From the NCBI GenBank assembly GCA_050257395.1, contig JBLMWU010000280.1:1-60254 (forward strand): a DNA stretch of 60,254 bases, written 5' to 3'. Every line of letters begins with the position of its first letter. The first letter of the stretch is position 1. This document shows, piece after piece, positions 42,056 to 48,514 of the stretch. A program made the translations under genes and the position numbers. The notes beneath the pieces were generated by a model. It had not been told where the DNA came from. It saw nothing but the letters and a program-made list of their open reading frames with translations, and searched no databases. This DNA is from JAIRTY01 sp050257395 (lineage in GTDB: Bacteria > Actinomycetota > Actinomycetes > Streptosporangiales > Streptosporangiaceae).

Positions 42056-42493
42056 ATGAAAGCATGTTCAAGGTGCGGTGAGTTCAAGCCATTATCGGAG
42101 TTCCACAGTCAGATGCGCCGTGGTTCTACTTATGTCTACGCGCAGTGTAAAGAATGCTTCCGTCGTTATTCTCGAGCGCACTACATTGCTAACAAGAGTG
42201 ATTATCTCGCAAGAGCGCAGGCAGCACGGGATGCTTACGAGCCTCAGATCCGCAGGTTCATCGCCAAATATTTCCGCGATCATCCATGCGTCGACTGTGG
42301 TGAGACCGACCCGGTAGTCCTCCAGTTCGATCACTGTCGCGGAAAGAAGGATCTGAGCGTCAGCGTCATGGTGAAGCGACGCTTTAGTCTGAAGAGAATC
42401 CAAGCAGAGATCGCCAAGTGCGATGTTAGGTGCGCCAACTGCCATACGCGGCGCACAGCTCGCCAGTTTGGGTGGTGGAGCACGGCCCTGTAG
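42056..42493 (+). CDS. HNH endonuclease, low-GC insertion in the tRNA array
   Basis: 145 residues. Two zinc-ribbon-like pairs (CSRCGEFKPLSEFH and CKECF at the N-terminus; HPCVDCGETDPVVLQFDH with KCDVRCANCHTRRT at the C-terminus) surround the HNH core (FDH ... NCH). Phage/homing-type nuclease. Base composition is near 50% GC against more than 70% around it, so it was acquired. Its TAG stop (42491-42493) is formed by bases 8-10 of tRNA-Arg, so the gene runs 10 bp into the tRNA. ATG 42056; no strong RBS. Confidence 0.85.
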   Translation: MKACSRCGEFKPLSEFHSQMRRGSTYVYAQCKECFRRYSRAHYIANKSDYLARAQAARDAYEPQIRRFIAKYFRDHPCVDCGETDPVVLQFDHCRGKKDLSVSVMVKRRFSLKRIQAEIAKCDVRCANCHTRRTARQFGWWSTAL

Positions 42494-42556
42494 CTCAACG
42501 GATAGAGCAGCGGCCTACGAAGCCGTTATCTGGAGGTTCGACTCCTCTCAGGGCTG
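42484..42556 (+). tRNA. tRNA-Arg(ACG)
   Basis: Acceptor GGCCCTG/CAGGGCT, D arm GCTC-AACGGATA-GAGC, loop CTACGAA on CGGC/GCCG, T arm GGAGG-TTCGACT-CCTCT. Overlaps the 3' end of the HNH gene. Confidence 0.92.
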
Positions 42557-42596
42557 CTTCAAGTCTTCCAGGATTATCATCACGGAGGGACGTAGG

Positions 42597-42669
42597 CGAT
42601 CAGTAGCTCAGCGGCCAGAGCACCGGTCCCACACACCGGGTGTCGCAGGTTCGAGTCCTGCCTGATCGA
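42597..42669 (+). tRNA. tRNA-Val(CAC), C33
   Basis: Acceptor CGATCAG/CTGATCG, anticodon stem CCGGT/ACCGG perfect, loop CCCACAC: anticodon CAC, C33. T arm GCAGG-TTCGAGT-CCTGC. Confidence 0.9.
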
Positions 42670-42671
42670 CT

Positions 42672-42744
42672 GGTGCCATTGGCCGTCTCGGGAAGGCACA
42701 GGTCCGTGGAACCTGCAAGACCGGTTCGAATCCGGTATGGCACC
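42672..42744 (+). tRNA. tRNA-His(GUG), C33
   Basis: Acceptor GTGCCAT/ATGGCAC with the His-specific extra G at -1 (42672) facing C73. Anticodon stem CAGGT/ACCTG, loop CCGTGGA: anticodon GUG, C33. T arm ACCGG-TTCGAAT-CCGGT. Confidence 0.92.
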
Positions 42745-42748
42745 CCAG

Positions 42749-42828
42749 GGGCGGGCTGTTCACTGGCGAGACAAGCGGCCTGTAAAGCCGTGGCTTCGGC
42801 TGTGGGAGTTCGAATCTCTCCCCGCCCA
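42749..42828 (+). tRNA. tRNA-Tyr(GUA)
   Basis: Acceptor GGGCGGG/CCCGCCC, loop CTGTAAA on CGGC/GCCG, variable arm around GGCTTCGGCT, T loop TTCGAAT, discriminator A. Confidence 0.9.
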
Positions 42829-42832
42829 CCCT

Positions 42833-42904
42833 GCTTCCATGGTCCAGCGGATAGGACGCCACTCTCCGGAGGTGGAATCGGAGGTTCGAATCCTCCTGGA
42901 AGCG
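42833..42904 (+). tRNA. tRNA-Arg(CCG)
   Basis: Acceptor GCTTCCA/TGGAAGC, anticodon stem CCACT/GGTGG with loop CTCCGGA, T arm GGAGG-TTCGAAT-CCTCC. Confidence 0.9.
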
Positions 42905-42909
42905 CGCGT

Positions 42910-42981
42910 GGCACGGATCTCGCCGGTGCGGGAGGCAGTCCGCAAAACTGCCGTTGGCCGGTTCGACTCCGGCCCGTGTCT
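42910..42981 (+). tRNA. tRNA-Cys(GCA), C33
   Basis: Acceptor GGCACGG/CCGTGTC, anticodon stem GCAGT/ACTGC perfect, loop CCGCAAA: anticodon GCA, C33. T arm GCCGG-TTCGACT-CCGGC. Confidence 0.9.
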
Positions 42982-42993
42982 CTGGTGGCCTGA

Positions 42994-43009
42994 GTGCTCA
43001 CGCTGTGGA
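42994..43009 (-). repeat. right arm of 16-bp inverted repeat spanning the array
   Basis: GTGCTCACGCTGTGGA, exact reverse complement of 40036-40051. Lies between tRNA-Cys and Y-like element 2. Confidence 0.7.
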
Positions 43010-43031
43010 CGGCCGGGGATGGCTGGCAGAT

Positions 43032-43163
43032 GGGCGAGTCGATGCTCACCGGTTACCGCTTTTAACGGAGAGGTTCCGGGTTCGAGTCCCGGCCGCCAGG
43101 GCGACCTGGCGGTAGCTCAATCGGCAGAGCACTGATGTCCGGTGCGCGCCCCCACATTCGCCC
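43032..43163 (+). ncRNA. Y-RNA-like element 2 enclosing a circularly permuted tRNA-Lys(UUU)
   Basis: Terminal stem GGGCGA (43032-43037) with TCGCCC (43158-43163); GTCGATG follows the 5' strand and CACAT precedes the 3' strand; inner helix CACCGG/CCGGTG. Inside, a tRNA 3' half (43056-43100) precedes its 5' half (43106-43133) with 5 nt between. Rejoined at 43133/43056 it has acceptor CTGGCGG/CCGCCAG (7 of 7), D stem GCTC/GAGC with GG in the loop, anticodon stem CTCCG/CGGAG (5 of 5, formed only across the junction), loop CTTTTAA (UUU) and T arm CCGGG-TTCGAGT-CCCGG. T arm, closed acceptor hairpin, D arm is also the order of the YrlA tRNA-mimic domain. Confidence 0.65.
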
Positions 43164-43208
43164 GCCTTCCCGTCAATCCCCGGCCGCCGTCACCGCGCTT
43201 GCGGTGCG

Positions 43209-43283
43209 GGCACGGGTCGAAGACCGCCGGTTACCTGTCTGCAAAACAGTTTCCAACCCGGCAGTCGCCGCCACATCCGTGCC
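43209..43283 (+). ncRNA. Y-RNA-like element 3 (short form)
   Basis: Terminal stem GGCACGG (43209-43215) with CCGTGCC (43277-43283), a different sequence from the other copies but fully paired (covariation). Inside are GTCGAAG (43216-43222), CCGGTTACC and the 3' CACAT (43272-43276). The insert holds a hairpin CTGT-CTGCAAA-ACAG that looks like a Cys(GCA) anticodon arm, and no T or D arm. Confidence 0.5.
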
Positions 43284-43300
43284 GGCACCGGAGGCACGGG

Positions 43301-43447
43301 CCGGGCGGGTCGAAGGGGACCGGTTACCTGGAATCAGAGTGCGCAGGTTCGAGTCTTGCTCCCGTAGGCCGGGCCGGCCGGGATAGCTCAGCGGCAGAGC
43401 GTCTGATCGTGAAAGACACGCCGGCCGCCGCATTCACATCCGCCCGG
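43301..43447 (+). ncRNA. Y-RNA-like element 4 enclosing permuted tRNA halves
   Basis: Terminal stem CCGGGCGG (43301-43308) with CCGCCCGG (43440-43447), 8 bp perfect; GTCGAAG at 43309 and CACAT at 43435. Inside, a tRNA 3' half with T arm GCAGG-TTCGAGT-CTTGC (43343-43359) precedes a 5' half (from 43377) with D arm GCTC-AGCGGCA-GAGC. The anticodon stem TCTGA (43402-43406) pairs perfectly with TCAGA (43334-43338) across the permutation. The acceptor pairs at only 5 of 7 positions. If joined right after GGTTA the loop is CCTGGAA (UGG, Pro). Confidence 0.55.
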
Positions 43448-43513
43448 GCTGACCCGGCCCTCCATCCCCATCCGCCCGCCCGGCTGCGGGCCGGAACCCG
43501 AAGAGGTGACGTC

Positions 43514-45185
43514 ATGGCGCGCGACCCACTCGCGGCGGTCGGCCTTACCGCCACCCCGCAGACTCGGCGCATCCCCGGCCGCACCGGCCAGGTGCGCAAC
43601 AACGCCGGCGGCTACGTGTTCGGCAAGGACCTCTTCAGCAAGGTGGAGGACTTCATCGTGCTGGGCCACCTCCGCCGGCACGTTCTACATCACCGAGGAC
43701 CGGCTCACCACTGACAACGCCGACTGGCTGGTGCAGGCCATCCAGGCGGACGGCGCCCGCGTCGTGCGGCTGATCACGGAGGTGTCCACGGCCCGCCCGC
43801 CACGCGCGCCGAAGAACCGGACCGCGGTGTTCGCGCTGGCCATGGTGTTCGCGTGCGGCGACCCGGCCGCGGTGCAGGCCGCCAAGGCGGCGTTCCCGCG
43901 GGTGGTGCGCACCACCGACCACCTGTCCATGTTCTTCGGCTACGCCAAGCAGCTGCGCGGCAAGGCCGCGGGCCCGGGCACGTCGCTGGTGACCGGTCGG
44001 GCGCTGCGGTCCGCGCTCGCGTCGTGGTTCCTGGCCGGGGACGTGGACGCGGTGGCGTGGAAGGCGTGCAAGGCGCGGCAGCGGGCAACCCCGGCCGGGG
44101 AGGCGTTCGCGCTGCGCGACGCCCTCCGGATCGCCCACCCGAAGGCGGAGACGGCCGAGCGGCGGGCGCTGCTGGGCTGGCTGGCCGGGAAGGTGGACGA
44201 CGGCCAGGCCCGCTCGCTGGTGCCCGCGGTCGACGCGTTCCTGTCGGCGCAGGCGGTCAGCACGGAGGCGGCGGCCATCGCCATCGTCACCGGGCGCAAG
44301 GTGCCGTGGGAGTTCCTGCCCAGCGGGTTCCTGGCGTCCGCGGCGGTGTGGGAGGCGCTCGTGCCGCACCTGGGCATGACCGCGCTGCTGCGCAACCTGG
44401 CCCGGCTGACCCGGCTCGGGGTGCTCGGCCCGTTCGCCCCGGCGAACGCGGCCGTGGCCGCGCGGCTGCACAGCGCGGACGCGCTGCGCGGCGCCCGGAT
44501 CCACCCGATAGACGTGTTCCTCGCGCTGCGGGTGTACAACTCGGGCCGGTCGCAGCCGAACCCGCGGGCCGCGGAGCACACCTGGACGCCGGTCGCGGAG
44601 ATCTCGGACGCGCTGGAAGAGGCGTACGAGCTCTCGTTCGGCCACGTCCAGCCGTCCGGGAAGCGGATGGTCGTCGCGGTGGACTCGTCCGGGTCGATGT
44701 CCAGCGCCTGGGGCTGGAACCAGCTCACGCTGGGCGGCTCCCCGCTGGGCAGCCCGTACGAGATCGGCTGCGCCATGGCGGCCATCCTCAAGCGGATCGA
44801 GGGCGGCAACGTGCACGTCATCGACGTGGACACCACGGTGCATCCGTCGCGGATCACGGCCCGCACCCGGCTGCGGGAGATCGGGTCGTGGCGGCCGTCG
44901 GGTGGCGGCACCGACCTGTCGCTGCCGTTCGCGCACGCGGCCAGCCACAAGCTGGAGGTGGACGGGTTCGCGGTACTCACCGACGGGGAGACCTGGGCCG
45001 GGCAGCAGCACCCGTCGCAGGCGCTCGCCGCCTACCGCCGCCAGCACAACCCGGCGGCCCGGGTGGCTGTGGCCTCGATGACCGCGGCCGGGCACACGAT
45101 CGCCGAGCCGCAGGACGGCGGGGTGCTGAACATCGCCGGGATGGACGCGGCACTGCCGATGGTGGTGACCGGGTTCATCCGCTGA
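43514..45185 (+). CDS. Ro60-family TROVE/vWA RNA-binding protein, apparent +1 frameshift
   Basis: Bacterial Ro60 (Rsr) ortholog, about 556 residues if corrected. ATG 43514 (MARDPLAAVGLTATPQTRRI, then QVRNNAGGYVFGKDLFSKVEDFIVLG) follows GAGGTGACGTC. After LG at about 43666 the frame breaks; the family sequence TSAGTFYITEDRLTTDNADWLVQ continues one frame over, so one extra base lies in the GGGCC run (43663-43667). TROVE HEAT repeats span about 15-350; the vWA domain carries the MIDAS motif VAVDSSGSMSS and VLTDGE. Ro60 proteins bind Y RNAs and misfolded small RNAs. It directly follows the tRNA/Y-like array, 66 bp after element 4. The frameshift may be real or a sequencing error. Confidence 0.85.
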
Positions 45186-45852
45186 CGGCAGGAGGGGCGG
45201 CACGGCTAGCCGTGCCGCCCCCTTCCGCTGCGTTCCGCCGGGCGGGGCCGAGGCCCGCTGCGCCCCCGCGGCCGGGATCCGCGCCGCCGGCGGCGCGCAG
45301 CCGCCGGTAGCGGGTGTCCAGCCGGAGCCAGCCCGCGAGCGAGGACAGCCAGCGCACGGCCAGCCGGGCCAGCGGCCGCGGCAGGTACGGCGCCCGCACC
45401 TCCTGCTCGAAGTCACGCATGAACAGCACCAGGTCGCTGAGGCGGGGCAGTGCCCGGCCCGCGGCCTGCTGATCTCTGGCCAGCGCGGCAGCCGTCTCCA
45501 GCAGTTCGGCCATGGACAGCGCGGGCACCGTCGCGACCTGCACCCGGGCCGGGCCCGGCCCGGCGTTGGCGAAGTGGTGGACCGTCCCCGGCGGCACCCG
45601 CACCGTCTCGCCCGGGCCGGCCACCAGCCGCCGCCAGCCCACCCGGAACCGCATCCGGCCCTCCACCACCGTGAACCGTTCCTTCTGGCCCGGGTGGGCG
45701 TGGCTGGCCGGCACCCGGCCGCCGGGAGCCAACCGCAGCTCCCACGCCAGCACGCCGCCGGGATCGCCCGGCTGGCCGTGGATGGTGATGAGCTCCCCGC
45801 TGAGCGGGTTCTCGATGACCTTGGTGCCCAATGCCGCGGCGTCCTGGGGCAT
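45175..45852 (-). CDS. cupin-domain protein
   Basis: 225 residues from ATG 45852 (AGGAGG upstream). A single cupin barrel: ELRLAPGGRVPASHAHPGQKERFTVVEGRMRFRVG and PGETVRVPPGTVHHFANAGPGPARVQV, with His/Glu metal ligands (HAHPGQKE, H in VHHF). The C-terminal half is helical (LSDLVLFMRDFEQEVRAPYLPRPLARLAVRWLSSLAGWLRLDTRYRR), a common fusion in actinobacteria. Overlaps the Ro60 gene end by 11 bp, convergent. Confidence 0.8.
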   Translation of the reverse strand: MPQDAAALGTKVIENPLSGELITIHGQPGDPGGVLAWELRLAPGGRVPASHAHPGQKERFTVVEGRMRFRVGWRRLVAGPGETVRVPPGTVHHFANAGPGPARVQVATVPALSMAELLETAAALARDQQAAGRALPRLSDLVLFMRDFEQEVRAPYLPRPLARLAVRWLSSLAGWLRLDTRYRRLRAAGGADPGRGGAAGLGPARRNAAEGGGTASRAAPPAVSG

Positions 45853-46113
45853 GTGTGCCACCTCCTGTCCTGTGGCTGAGTGCCAGCTGCCAGGATGGGC
45901 GCTGGCACGGCGGCGTGTCGCCGGCCTGCGGGCTGGAACACCACCCGCCGGCGTACCCCGGAATCGGCAGGGCGGCGGGGCAGGTGTCGTCCTGCGCAGC
46001 AGGCGAGCCTCGCCCTCAGGCTGACGACATGGCGCTGGCGGCGGGCCATGATGGGCCCGCAAGGAGGCGGCCGGGACGGCCGCCCACCGCGACCGCGAGG
46101 AGAGTCAAGAGTC

Positions 46114-46599
46114 ATGAGCGCACCCACCGGCACGGCGATCCCCGGGACGGCTGGCCGGCTGACGGCGCGCCGGGTCAGCGGCCTGCGCCGCGCCAGCTTC
46201 GCCGCCTTCGTGATGCTCGTCGTCCAGTTCGCTCTCGGCATGTACGTCAACCTGTACGTCACTGTGCCCAGCGCCGACCACGGGAACGGCTTCGGGCAGG
46301 CGATCGCCAACGGCCCGGCCGGGCTCACCCTGCACATCGTGCTGGGGCTGCTGCTGATCCTGGCCGCGCTCGGATTCCTGGTGCAGGCCATCCTGGCCCG
46401 GCACCCGGCGCTGATCGCCGCCGCCGTGCTGGGGCTGCTCGCCATGATCGGCGCGGCTGCCTCCGGCAGCGCCTTCACCGGCAGCGGCAAGGACGGCGCG
46501 TCGCTGGCGATGGCGCTGCTGGCCGCCCTGGGGCTGCTGTGCTACGGCGCCAGCCTGGTCCTGCTGCCCCGGCCAGCGGCCGGGGGTCATGACGGCTGA
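46114..46599 (+). CDS. small four-helix membrane protein
   Basis: 161 residues from ATG 46114 (GAGGAGAG). About four hydrophobic segments: FAAFVMLVVQFALGMYVNLYV, LHIVLGLLLILAALGFLVQAILA, ALIAAAVLGLLAMIGAAASG and LAMALLAALGLLCYGASLVLL. No recognised family. Overlaps the histidine kinase start by 11 bp, so it may be an accessory membrane partner of that two-component system. Confidence 0.75.
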   Translation: MSAPTGTAIPGTAGRLTARRVSGLRRASFAAFVMLVVQFALGMYVNLYVTVPSADHGNGFGQAIANGPAGLTLHIVLGLLLILAALGFLVQAILARHPALIAAAVLGLLAMIGAAASGSAFTGSGKDGASLAMALLAALGLLCYGASLVLLPRPAAGGHDG

Positions 46600-47839
46600 C
46601 CGGGCGTCGCCGCTGCTCAGGCTGGTGCGATCAGCCCGGCGGTACCGTGGGTTCGTGTCCGGCGACGGGCGGCCCAGCAGGGCCGCGGCCTGGGTGAACC
46701 GGCCGCGGGTGGCCGATGTTCTGCTCGCGGCCGCGGTCACCGCCGCCCAGCTGCTCATCGTCCGCGCGTCCGCGACCTGGCACCCGCATGCCGCGCCGCC
46801 AGCCTGGGTGTACCTGGTGCTGGGGGCCGCCGGGGCCGCGCTCGCCTTCCGGCGCCGCTACCCGGTGGCGGTGCTCGCGATCGCGTTCGCGGCCACCTTC
46901 TGGGTCAACGCCACCAGCAACGCGCCCGCGTGGCTGATCCTGATCGCCGCGTTCATCAGCACCGTGCTGGCCCGGCGGCGACTGGTAGCGGTCATCAGCC
47001 TGGTCGCCGGCTACCTTATCGCGGTGTGGCCGCCCTGGCTTATCGGCCGGCCCGGCGGCCCCCGCCCTCTCTTCGCGCTCTGGCTGGCGGCCTTCCTGCT
47101 GGCGCTGCTGGGCGGCGCCGAGCTGATGCGGCTGCGCCAGCAGCGGGCGGAGGCACTGGCCCGCAGCCGGGAAGACGAGGTGCGGCGGCAGGCCAGCGAG
47201 GAGCGGCTGCGGATCGCCCGGGACCTGCATGACGTGGTGGCGCACAACATCTCCGTGATCAACGTGCAGGCCAACTCGGCACTGCATCTCAGGGACCGGC
47301 AGCCGGAACGCGCCTGGGAGGCGCTGGCCACCATCCACGACGTGAGCAAGCAGGCGCTGGTGGAGCTGCGGTCGGTGCTGGGCGTGCTGCGGCAGGCCGA
47401 CGAGGACGAGCCGCGCTCGCCAGCGGCCGGCCTGGACCGGCTGGCTGACCTGATCGAGCGGGCGCAGGCCGTGGGCCTGGCGGTGACCGTGGAGCGGGCC
47501 GGGGAGCCGGCGCCGCTGCCCGCCAACGTGGACCTCGCCGCCTACCGGATCGTGCAGGAGGCACTCACCAACAGCGCGAAGCACGCGCCCGGCGCCGCGG
47601 TCCGGGTCCGCATCGCCCGCTCCGGCACCGATCTGCAGGTCCAGGTGGAAGACGAGGGCAGCCGCGCATCCCACCCGCCGTCCGCCGGCCCGGCGCCCGT
47701 CCCCGGCGGGAACGGCCTGGCCGGCATGAGGGAACGGGTCAGCGCCCTGCACGGCACCCTGTCCGCCGGCCCCCGCCCCGGCGGCGGCTTCGCGGTAACC
47801 GCCCGCCTGCCCTGCCCGAGCGAGGACTGGAAAGCATGA
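46589..47839 (+). CDS. NarL/DesK-type sensor histidine kinase
   Basis: 416 residues. N-terminal membrane region with about five to six helices (60-190), then HisKA_3: SEERLRIARDLHDVVAHNISVINVQ (phospho-His in RDLHD), and an HATPase domain with ALTNSAKHAPGAAV and GGNGLAGMRERV. Pairs with the response regulator starting at 47836 (ATGA overlap). Signal unknown. Confidence 0.92.
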   Translation: MTADRASPLLRLVRSARRYRGFVSGDGRPSRAAAWVNRPRVADVLLAAAVTAAQLLIVRASATWHPHAAPPAWVYLVLGAAGAALAFRRRYPVAVLAIAFAATFWVNATSNAPAWLILIAAFISTVLARRRLVAVISLVAGYLIAVWPPWLIGRPGGPRPLFALWLAAFLLALLGGAELMRLRQQRAEALARSREDEVRRQASEERLRIARDLHDVVAHNISVINVQANSALHLRDRQPERAWEALATIHDVSKQALVELRSVLGVLRQADEDEPRSPAAGLDRLADLIERAQAVGLAVTVERAGEPAPLPANVDLAAYRIVQEALTNSAKHAPGAAVRVRIARSGTDLQVQVEDEGSRASHPPSAGPAPVPGGNGLAGMRERVSALHGTLSAGPRPGGGFAVTARLPCPSEDWKA

Positions 47840-48501
47840 TCGACGTGCTGCTGGCGGACGACCAGGCGCTGGTGCGCTCGGGGTTCGCCGCGCTGCTGGA
47901 CGCGGAGGAGGACATCCGGGTGGTGGCCGAGGCGGCCAACGGGGAGGAGGCGGTGCGGCTGGCCACCCGGCTGCGGCCCGACGTGGTGCTCATGGACATC
48001 CGGATGCCGGGCGTGGACGGCGTGGAGGCGACCTGGCGGATCGGCCGCCAGCCGGGGCTGGGCTCGGTGCACGTGGTCATCCTCACCACCTTCGACATCG
48101 ACGAGTACGTCTTCGAGTCGCTGCGGGCCGGGGCAGCGGGCTTCCTGGTGAAGGACACCGACGCTGCCGAGCTGATCAGGGCGGTGCGGGTCGCCGCGAC
48201 CGGCGACTCGCTGCTGTCACCCAAGGTCACCCGGCGCCTCATCGCCGAGTTCGCGGCGCGGTCCCGCAAACCCCGGCCGCTGCCCGGCCTGGACACGCTC
48301 ACCCCGCGGGAACGGGAGGTGGTCATCGAGGTGGCGTCCGGGTTGTCGAACGAGGAGATCGCGCGGAAGCTCTACATGAGCCCCTCGACCGCCAAGACCC
48401 ACGCCACCAGGGCGATGATGAAGCTGGGCGCGCGCGACCGGGCGCAGCTGGTCATCGCCGCCTACGAGGCGGGCCTGGTGCGGCCGGGCTGGGTGCAGTA
48501 A
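47836..48501 (+). CDS. NarL-family response regulator
   Basis: 221 residues. Receiver: VLLADDQALVRSGFAALL, phosphoacceptor Asp in VVLMDIRMPG, T/K in TTFDIDEYV and FLVKDT. LuxR HTH: LTPREREVVIEVASGLSNEEIARKLYMSPSTAKTHATRAMMKLGARDR. Cognate of the kinase just upstream. Confidence 0.94.
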   Translation: MIDVLLADDQALVRSGFAALLDAEEDIRVVAEAANGEEAVRLATRLRPDVVLMDIRMPGVDGVEATWRIGRQPGLGSVHVVILTTFDIDEYVFESLRAGAAGFLVKDTDAAELIRAVRVAATGDSLLSPKVTRRLIAEFAARSRKPRPLPGLDTLTPREREVVIEVASGLSNEEIARKLYMSPSTAKTHATRAMMKLGARDRAQLVIAAYEAGLVRPGWVQ

Positions 48502-48514
48502 CGGCCCGCCCCGG

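Noticed and set aside
43023..43100. Ordinary linear tRNA-Lys(UUU) starting at CTGGCAG 43023
   Set aside because: Acceptor has a mismatch, the D loop lacks GG, five extra bases sit before the anticodon loop and the anticodon stem pairs poorly; the permuted version is perfect.
43032..43163. Group I intron permuted around tRNA-Lys
   Set aside because: The 5' exon ends in U and can pair with GGTG in the flank (P1-like), but the 3' flank ends in A rather than G, flanks are far too short, and no P7/core motifs are seen. Kept only as a remote alternative.
43127..43250. Linear 108-nt intron joining the half at 43106 to the Cys-like anticodon arm at 43236
   Set aside because: It would give a perfect ACTGT/ACAGT stem, but the resulting tRNA has no T arm; the permuted Lys reading uses the same 5' half with all helices intact.
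43209..43284. Linear tRNA-Cys with acceptor GGCACGG/CCGTGCC
   Set aside because: No T arm or normal D arm; the same 7-bp stem is explained as the terminal stem of the Y-like family with GTCGAAG and CACAT boxes.
43401..43420. Hammerhead ribozyme core (CTGAT ... GAAA)
   Set aside because: The CUGAUGA and GAAA elements are incomplete and no three-helix arrangement with a cleavage triplet could be drawn.
39922..43447. Repeated GTTCGA-type motifs suggesting a CRISPR array
   Set aside because: They are tRNA T loops at irregular spacing inside full cloverleaf structures, with no identical direct repeats or spacers.
43653..46490. 945-codon minus-strand open frame
   Set aside because: Antisense to the Ro60 gene and to the membrane-protein gene; contains no family motifs.
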